A stretch of 64,000 nt of DNA from Pseudolabrys sp. (lineage in GTDB: Bacteria > Pseudomonadota > Alphaproteobacteria > Rhizobiales > Xanthobacteraceae), in NCBI GenBank assembly GCA_030684935.1, contig JAUXXH010000016.1, positions 1 to 64,000 on the forward strand, in the 5' to 3' direction. The notes under the pieces were generated by a model, which saw nothing but the letters and a program-made list of their open reading frames with translations, was not told the DNA's origin and did no database searches. How positions within the stretch are numbered: the stretch's first letter is position 1; every line of letters begins with the position of its first letter. Position numbers and translations under genes: made by a program. Below are positions 58,314 to 64,000 of this stretch, piece after piece.

Positions 58314-60941
58314 GTGCGCCCCGGCGTGGAGCCGCTTTTGGACGGTTTGGAAGACCAGCAAGACGGCCGGCCGCAATCGACGCGGCTTCTGCTGGCGCAG
58401 GCGCTGAAGCGCGCCCGCGGCAGCCTGCTGTGGGAACGGCTGTGGCCGGCGCTCGCCACACTCGCCACCGCGATCGGCCTGTTTCTGGCGCTGTCCTGGG
58501 CCGGGCTGTGGCTGGCGCTGCCGCCGCTGGCCCGCGCCATCGGCCTTGTCATATTCGGCCTGCTGACGCTGGCGGCCGCGTTCCCGCTGCTGGCGCTGCG
58601 CTGGCCGAGCGAGAACGAGGCGCTGCGCCGGCTTGACCGCAGCAGCGGCGAAACCCACCGGCCCGCCACCGCGATCACCGACGAACTCGCCGCCAACGGC
58701 CACGACCCGGTGTCGCAGGCGCTCTGGCAAGCGCATATCGAACGCGCGCTCTTGTCTGCCAAGAAACTCAAGGCCGGCTGGCCGTCGCCGAAACTGTCGC
58801 TGCGCGATCCGATGGCGCTGCGCGCGCTGACTCTCTTTCTCGTCGTGGCCACCTTCTTCGCCGCCGGCGGCGAACGCATATCGCGGGTCACCGCCGCGTT
58901 CGACTGGCAGGGCGTCGTGGCGCCACCGAATTTCCGCATCGACGCCTGGGTCAATCCGCCGGTCTATACCGGCCGTCCGCCGGTGATGCTGCAGGGCCTG
59001 CGGCCCGGCGAGACCGTGCAGAATGCCGGGCTGGTGGCGCCGCAGGGCACGGTGGCGGTGCCGGTCGGCAGTCACGTCGTGATCCGCTCGACCGGCGACG
59101 TGCAGTTCGACATCGTGCGCAGCGGCGGTCTGGAAGAGGCGCCGGCGGACGTCCGATCTCCGACGCAGGGCGCTGCCGGCGCCGTCGAACGCCGGCTGCT
59201 GGTCAAGGGCGATGGATCGGCCTCGGTGCGCGGCATCGCCGGCAGCAATTTGAGCTGGAGCTTCACCGCGATACCGGATCGCGCGCCGACCATCGAGATG
59301 ACCAAGGATCCCGAGCGGCAGGCGCGTGGCGCGTTGCGGCTCGAATACAAGATGGATGACGATTACGGCGTGATCGAATCCAAGGCGACCTTGGCGCTGA
59401 AGGAAACGGCGCAACCTGGCCAGCCGGCGAACAAGGCAGCCGCCAAGACCGCGCGTCCGCTGTTTCCGGCGCCCGAGTTTCCACTGACGCTGCCGCAGGC
59501 GCGGACCCGCTCCGGTGCGGCGCAGACGACGCACGATGCCACCGAGCATCCCTTCGCCGGCGCCGACGTGACCCTGACGCTGACGGCGCGCGACGAGGCC
59601 GGCAATGAGGGCCGCAGCGAGCCGCATGATTTGCAACTGCCGCAGCGCATCTTCGTCAAGCCGCTGGCGCGCGCCTTGATCGAGCAGCGGCGCGTGCTCG
59701 CGCTCGACGCCGAACAGCGGCCGCTGGTGATGACCGCGCTGGAGATGCTCACGCTGGCGCCGGAGCGTTTTACGCCGGAAGCCGGTATCTACCTCGGCCT
59801 GCGCTCGATCTATCACAACCTCAAGGGCGCCAAGAACGACGACGGGCTGCGTGAGGTGGTGGCGCGGCTGTGGGACATGGCGCTGCAGATCGAGGATGGC
59901 AACGTCAACCAGGCCGAGCAGGCACTGCGTCAGGCGCAGGAAGCGTTGCGCCAGGCGCTGGAGCGCGGCGCCAGCGACGAAGAACTCAAGAAGCTGATGG
60001 AGCAGTTGCGCGCCGCGATGGACAAGTTCCTGCAGGCGCTGGCCGAGGAAATGCGCAAGAACCCCGAGCAGCTTGCGCGTCCGCTCGATCGCAATAGCCA
60101 GACGCTCAGCCAATTGGACCTCAAGAGCATGTTGGACCGGCTCGAGCAGCTGGCCCGCTCCGGCAACAAGGATGCGGCGCGTCAGTTGCTCGACCAGTTG
60201 CAGCAGATGATGGAAAATCTGCAGATGGCGCGGCCCGGCGCCCAGGGCGAGCAGGGCGACGACGACATGATGTCGGCGCTCGATGAACTGGGCGACATGA
60301 TCCGCAAGCAGCAGCAGTTGCGCGACCGCACCTTCAAGGAAGGCCAGGACCGCCGGCGCGGGCAGCGCGGCCAGCAGGGCCAAAAGGGTCAACAAGGCCA
60401 GCAGGGCGAACAGCAGATGGGCGACCTGCGCCAGGATCAGCAGGCGCTGAAGGACCGGCTCAACAAATTGCTTGAACAGTTGAAGCAGCGCGGCATGGGC
60501 CAGCCCGGTCAGCAGGGCGAGGGCCAAGACCCCGGCGAACAGCTCGGCAGCGCCGGCGACGCCATGGGGCAGGCCGAAGGCGAGTTGGGCGAGGGCGACG
60601 CCGATGGCGCGGTCGGCAGCCAGGGCCGCGCGCTGGAGGCCATGCGCAAAGGCGCGCAGGGCATGGCGCAGCAGATGCAGCAGGGCCAGGGTCCCGGCGA
60701 AGGTCCGGGCCCCGGTCAGCCCGGCCGCAATGGCCGTCAGCGCGCCGACCAGAACACCGATCCGCTCGGCCGGCCGCTGCGTGGCCGTGACTATGGCGAC
60801 GATACCACGGTCAAGGTGCCGGGCGAGATCGACGTGCAGCGCGCGCGCCGCATTCTCGAGGAACTGCGCAAGCGGTTCGGCGAAAGCTTCCGCCCGCAGC
60901 TTGAACTCGATTACATCGAGCGGCTGCTGAAGGACTTCTGA
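58314..60941 (+). CDS. TIGR02302 / DUF4175 family membrane protein
   Basis: 875 aa from GTG 58314. Two membrane helices lie near residues 46-93 and one near 172-190. A large periplasmic region follows (RISRVTAAFDWQGVVAPPNFRIDAWVNPPVYTGRPPVML). Then comes a long glutamine- and glycine-rich coiled tail (residues about 640-810, with QGQKGQQGQQGEQQMGDL and similar). The C-terminal RARRILEELRKRFGESFRPQLELDYIERLLKDF is conserved. The family is typical of Hyphomicrobiales and adjoins lysA; function unknown. Confidence 0.92.
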   Translation: MRPGVEPLLDGLEDQQDGRPQSTRLLLAQALKRARGSLLWERLWPALATLATAIGLFLALSWAGLWLALPPLARAIGLVIFGLLTLAAAFPLLALRWPSENEALRRLDRSSGETHRPATAITDELAANGHDPVSQALWQAHIERALLSAKKLKAGWPSPKLSLRDPMALRALTLFLVVATFFAAGGERISRVTAAFDWQGVVAPPNFRIDAWVNPPVYTGRPPVMLQGLRPGETVQNAGLVAPQGTVAVPVGSHVVIRSTGDVQFDIVRSGGLEEAPADVRSPTQGAAGAVERRLLVKGDGSASVRGIAGSNLSWSFTAIPDRAPTIEMTKDPERQARGALRLEYKMDDDYGVIESKATLALKETAQPGQPANKAAAKTARPLFPAPEFPLTLPQARTRSGAAQTTHDATEHPFAGADVTLTLTARDEAGNEGRSEPHDLQLPQRIFVKPLARALIEQRRVLALDAEQRPLVMTALEMLTLAPERFTPEAGIYLGLRSIYHNLKGAKNDDGLREVVARLWDMALQIEDGNVNQAEQALRQAQEALRQALERGASDEELKKLMEQLRAAMDKFLQALAEEMRKNPEQLARPLDRNSQTLSQLDLKSMLDRLEQLARSGNKDAARQLLDQLQQMMENLQMARPGAQGEQGDDDMMSALDELGDMIRKQQQLRDRTFKEGQDRRRGQRGQQGQKGQQGQQGEQQMGDLRQDQQALKDRLNKLLEQLKQRGMGQPGQQGEGQDPGEQLGSAGDAMGQAEGELGEGDADGAVGSQGRALEAMRKGAQGMAQQMQQGQGPGEGPGPGQPGRNGRQRADQNTDPLGRPLRGRDYGDDTTVKVPGEIDVQRARRILEELRKRFGESFRPQLELDYIERLLKDF

Positions 60942-60993
60942 TTGGCCCGAATCTGCCGGTCGCCTGGACCGGCCGTCGCGTCAAAACAGCATT

Positions 60994-62307
60994 TTAAGTG
61001 GTTGGCGAGCGGGGATCGGCCCAGATCACTTGCGCCGCGAGAGCTGCGACCATCAGGGCATAGAAAGATGCGAGATACTTCAGGTTGAAGTTCTCGGTGC
61101 TCAGGCCGAAACAGAACACGGCAGCAATATAGGCCAGCCCGATCACACCCGCGGTGCGGGCGCCGGGCACCCGGGATCGCGCGGCCGACCAAAACACAAC
61201 GAGCGGCACCACGAACATCAGCACCGTTGAAATCAAGCCGAAGATTCCCGAGCGGACCATATTCTGCATCAGCTCATTGTGAGCGCCGTTATTAATGATC
61301 GCGTATTCCAGCGCCGGACTGTAATAGGAGGCGATGGCTGGAACCGACTGCAACGGCGGGATGCCGCTATCGCCAAAGCCGTGCAGGGGCTGCGTCAAAA
61401 ACAAATGCCAGGACGCCTGCACCAATGAGAGCCTCACACCAACCGAGGTATCCCGGTTGCTGCCGTCGAAATAGCTGGCGATGTCGCTGATAGCGGCATC
61501 CACACGCAGCTGCACAGAATCGATGAGGAGATAGGCAAGGAGACAGCCGACGGCCAGCGCGACGAAGCTGGCGAGCAGAAGCTTGACATCGCGGATGCGC
61601 ACGATTGCAACGAGCCAGATTGCAAATAAGACGGGCAAGGCGATCCAGGCCGATCGCGACCCCGATCCGATCGACATGCCCAACCCGACGAGAAAGGCGG
61701 ACAATTTCAGGGCGATCGCCGCCGGCCCGTCCTTTTCGACCGCGTTGATCATGAACAGCGAAAGAAAGCCGAGCAGAAGGCTGTACTGTCCAAAGGTCAG
61801 CGGATCGACGAAGTAGGTTGCCCATCGGTTTACCCAGAAAGCGGTGGGCGCGGGGTTGAACCATAGCGCAAATGCGCAGATCAGGACGGACAGAGGACAA
61901 GTCCATTGAAAGATCCGGATGAAGTCAACTTTGCGGACCACGAGAAGCAGCATGATGAAAATGCCCGCCAGCGGCCGGAGAGGACCATCATAGGCAGGGG
62001 GACGAATATCAAACCGCAGTATTTGGGCGGCGAGGATGGCGACGAAAGCCGAGCCCAGTGCTATGCTCAGCCACACAATGCGCCTGTCCCTCAACAAAGC
62101 GCGATAGGCGTTTGGAGTTTGAACCGCGTCGTAGATTGCGACCACAAACAGGACCAGCACGGCGGCGTTGATCCAGCTTTTCACTGTTAGGAAAAACAGC
62201 GGTGCAATGCCGATAACGATCGAAGCAATGATAGTGGTTCGGTCCGTTCCCGCGTATATTAGATTTCTAACCTGACGAGACGCGAACAAGCGCGATTTGA
62301 AACTCAT
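60994..62307 (-). CDS. O-antigen ligase / polymerase-like membrane protein (Wzy/WaaL type)
   Basis: 437 aa with ten to twelve membrane helices. The family landmarks are GSGSRSAWIALPVLFAIWL and, in the large periplasmic loop, LTQPLHGFGDSGIPP...YAIINNGAHNELMQNMVRSGIFGL, where the His-Asn-Glu region is the conserved ligase motif. It joins or polymerises O-antigen or exopolysaccharide units. Its start codon overlaps that of the divergent gene by the shared bases CATG, so the two lack any intergenic space. Confidence 0.85.
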   Translation of the reverse strand: MSFKSRLFASRQVRNLIYAGTDRTTIIASIVIGIAPLFFLTVKSWINAAVLVLFVVAIYDAVQTPNAYRALLRDRRIVWLSIALGSAFVAILAAQILRFDIRPPAYDGPLRPLAGIFIMLLLVVRKVDFIRIFQWTCPLSVLICAFALWFNPAPTAFWVNRWATYFVDPLTFGQYSLLLGFLSLFMINAVEKDGPAAIALKLSAFLVGLGMSIGSGSRSAWIALPVLFAIWLVAIVRIRDVKLLLASFVALAVGCLLAYLLIDSVQLRVDAAISDIASYFDGSNRDTSVGVRLSLVQASWHLFLTQPLHGFGDSGIPPLQSVPAIASYYSPALEYAIINNGAHNELMQNMVRSGIFGLISTVLMFVVPLVVFWSAARSRVPGARTAGVIGLAYIAAVFCFGLSTENFNLKYLASFYALMVAALAAQVIWADPRSPTT

Positions 62308-63322
62308 GGTCTACAGTTCCGTTCTCGTCATTTGTCCTGGCAATGCTGTTACCGCGGGGCCGGAGGCGCTGCATCAATTGGTTGCAGAACTCAATGGTTT
62401 CGGCAAGCCAGCCGCCATCGTTTATCACCCGTTTGACCGGCAGTTTGCCGTGCCCGAGCCATACCGGAAATACGACACTCCCGTCGGCCGCTATGCTGAC
62501 GAGGCTGGTACGCTGATCATATTTCCGGAGATATTTCCCACGCTGGCTCTGCGGGTCCGGCATGCGCGCGCCGCGATCTGGTGGATGTCGGTGAACAATT
62601 ATACATGCGTGCGATACGAGAGCGTCCTGCGCGACAAGATACGCTACACCCGAAATCTTCTTCTGGGGCGCCGACCGTGGCGCGGCATGTCGGCGCTGCG
62701 CAGCCTCAAGCACTTCGCGCAAAGCCATTATGCCGAATCATTTCTGGCGGGGTACGGCATCAAGGCTGCTCCGCTGTCGGACCCGATCCCTGTCTATCTC
62801 GAGCCGGAATATCTTGAGGCGCTTGCGCAACGTTCGCCGACTCCGCGTAAGGATATTATCCTCTACAATCCTACCAAAGGAGCCAAGGTAACGGCGCGCT
62901 TGCGGGAGGCTTTTCCGCAATGGCAATTTCGGCCCTTGCGCGGGCTCAATCGCGTGGAATTGGCGGAGGCCTTCCTGGGCGCCAAGGTATATATCGATTT
63001 CGGGCATCATCCGGGGAAAGACCGATTGCCACGCGAGGCGGCCATTCATGGTTGCTGCGTGATGACGGGCCGCAATGGATCGGCCGCCGATTCGATCGAT
63101 GTGCCTATTCCCGAACGGTACAAGTTCGATCCCCGCGCCGGCGATTTCGTCAGCCGGTTTGAAGCACTGGTCAGCGAGATTTTCCGGGACTTCGAATCTT
63201 GCAGCCAGGAATTCAGCGGCTATCGAGACATCATTCGACGGGAACCTGAGACATACCGCAATCAGGTCAAAGCGCTCATCGATGAGGTTTCGCCCCAGCC
63301 CGCCGGTCGTTCAGGCGGATAG
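62306..63322 (+). CDS. Glycosyltransferase-like protein
   Basis: 338 aa from ATG 62306. No named family is recognised with certainty. The C-terminal half has the look of a GT-B enzyme (DIILYNPTKGAKVTARLREAFPQWQFRPLRGLNRVELAEAFLGAKVYIDFGHHPGKDRLPREAAIHGCCVMTGRNGSA). Its divergent partner is an O-antigen ligase, so a role in surface polysaccharide assembly is likely. Base composition is visibly less GC-rich than in the housekeeping genes to the left, as is common for such loci. Confidence 0.68.
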   Translation: MVYSSVLVICPGNAVTAGPEALHQLVAELNGFGKPAAIVYHPFDRQFAVPEPYRKYDTPVGRYADEAGTLIIFPEIFPTLALRVRHARAAIWWMSVNNYTCVRYESVLRDKIRYTRNLLLGRRPWRGMSALRSLKHFAQSHYAESFLAGYGIKAAPLSDPIPVYLEPEYLEALAQRSPTPRKDIILYNPTKGAKVTARLREAFPQWQFRPLRGLNRVELAEAFLGAKVYIDFGHHPGKDRLPREAAIHGCCVMTGRNGSAADSIDVPIPERYKFDPRAGDFVSRFEALVSEIFRDFESCSQEFSGYRDIIRREPETYRNQVKALIDEVSPQPAGRSGG

Positions 63323-63353
63323 GCGCGGGACTTCTTCGCTTGTCGTGGCGTGG

Positions 63354-64000
63354 CTAGCGGGGTGTGCGCCGCATCATGTCCATCAGGGCATCGACGCAGG
63401 CGTCGGCGAAGGCCGCGTCGTTGATGTGGTGGGGCAGGTCGACAATCTTGTCATCTGACAGGTAACGCCGCAGCGCGTTGCGCCAGGCGCGGTCGGTGTC
63501 CGGTTGCGTCCAGGGACCGGTGGCGCGGCCGGCGAGATCGTGCGCTGTACGGCCGGCCAACTGGCTCCAGCCACCCGTCGGCACCAGCACGCGCACCGGG
63601 CCCTTGGCCGCGGCCAGCCGCTCGCCCATCAATTGGCCGAGCGCGGCGCATTCCGCGGCGTTGGTGCGCATCAGCAGGATCTCGACGTTGTATTGAAAGA
63701 ATTCGCGGTCGCGATACTTCTCCGGCACGCCGCCGACCCACCAGTTGGTGAAGTCGAGGCAGCCCGGCACCACGACCTGCGGAATTCCTGCCGCGCTGGC
63801 CGCGGTCAGGCGCGTGTCGCCGGCGCTGTAGACGCCGCCGGTCAGGCTGTCGGTCAGTTCCGACGTCGTCAGGTCGATGACGCCGGCCAGTTCGCCGCGC
63901 GCCGCCAGCGACTCCAGCGCCCGGCCGCCGGGTCCGGAGGCGTGGAAATGGATCACCTCGAAGCCGTCCTGCTCCAGCCGTGCGGTGATGCGATCGACCG
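63354..64000 (-). CDS. Tm-1-like / UPF0261 family protein (N-terminus beyond the window)
   Basis: The last 215 codons are visible, and the frame continues off the right edge (VDRITARLEQDGFEVIHFHASGPGG...). Segments GVIDLTTSELTDSLTGGVYSAGDTRLTAA, GIPQVVVPGCLDFTNWW and VRVLVPTGGWSQL match UPF0261, the bacterial relatives of the plant Tm-1 ATP-binding domain. Full-length proteins have about 400 residues. In bacteria they often accompany genes for TIM-barrel or catabolic enzymes. Function not established. Confidence 0.88.
   Translation of the reverse strand, partial: VDRITARLEQDGFEVIHFHASGPGGRALESLAARGELAGVIDLTTSELTDSLTGGVYSAGDTRLTAASAAGIPQVVVPGCLDFTNWWVGGVPEKYRDREFFQYNVEILLMRTNAAECAALGQLMGERLAAAKGPVRVLVPTGGWSQLAGRTAHDLAGRATGPWTQPDTDRAWRNALRRYLSDDKIVDLPHHINDAAFADACVDALMDMMRRTPR

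Overview
The window looks like chromosomal DNA of a GC-rich alphaproteobacterium of the order Hyphomicrobiales (Bradyrhizobium / Xanthobacteraceae-like). This rests on family resemblance only. It is supported by the argD-argF-hslO order, a SAM-II riboswitch on metZ, the NasS/NasT nitrate system, a TIGR02302-type (DUF4175) giant protein and OpgC-type glucan modification. No rRNA, CRISPR array, prophage or replication origin was seen.

Layout. 1-4.5 kb: arginine biosynthesis (argD, argF), Hsp33, an L,D-transpeptidase whose N-terminus is built on a palindromic repeat, and apaG. 4.6-7.4 kb: OpgC with two SGNH-fold secreted proteins. 7.4-10 kb: metZ under a SAM-II riboswitch with an apparent terminator/antiterminator, then a two-domain dCTP deaminase. 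10.1-17.4 kb: a catabolic and uptake region with a Bug-type binding protein, a class III dioxygenase pair, tRNA-Gly(CCC), a TRAP transporter and a CocE/NonD hydrolase. 17.5-32.1 kb: a complete nitrate assimilation unit. NasT and NasS precede a leader with a strong terminator, then an NrtABD importer, a globin, an FAD oxidoreductase, nitrite reductase, an Fe-S flavoreductase, nitrate reductase and siroheme synthase. 32-38.3 kb: small hypothetical genes, a PfkB kinase, a DUF3108 protein, an L,D-transpeptidase lipoprotein, a second CocE hydrolase and an SCO copper chaperone.

38.3-44.7 kb is the accessory hot spot. A HigB/HigA-type toxin-antitoxin pair sits between two 34-bp direct repeats copied from the 3' end of the SCO gene. 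A GT2 glycosyltransferase gene is split by a 3729-bp IS1595-type element (39833-43561) with perfect 26-bp terminal inverted repeats and an 8-bp target duplication. The element carries five passengers besides its transposase: a coiled-coil/winged-helix-like protein, a tRNA-Thr(UGU)-like gene with a 12-nt hairpin inside its D-loop and its own terminator, a small RHH-like protein with an operator array, a DUF6471 protein sharing operator repeats with the transposase, and a 320-aa protein of unknown function. Removing the element and one target copy restores one continuous 674-codon glycosyltransferase frame.

44.8-64 kb returns to housekeeping genes: a HIG1-like protein, a cobalamin adenosyltransferase, etfBA (with a palindromic repeat lodged at a duplicated etfA start), 3-hydroxybutyryl-CoA dehydrogenase, a GST, an ArsR/SRPBCC/VOC/DUF899 operon, MarC, TlpA, argH, an SLC13 permease, an LptM-like lipoprotein, lysA, the DUF4175 protein, an O-antigen ligase divergent from a glycosyltransferase-like gene with overlapping start codons, and a partial Tm-1-like protein at the right edge.

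Recurring theme: short GC-rich palindromic repeats have entered coding space at least three times (L,D-transpeptidase N-terminus, inside nasA, 5' end of etfA).
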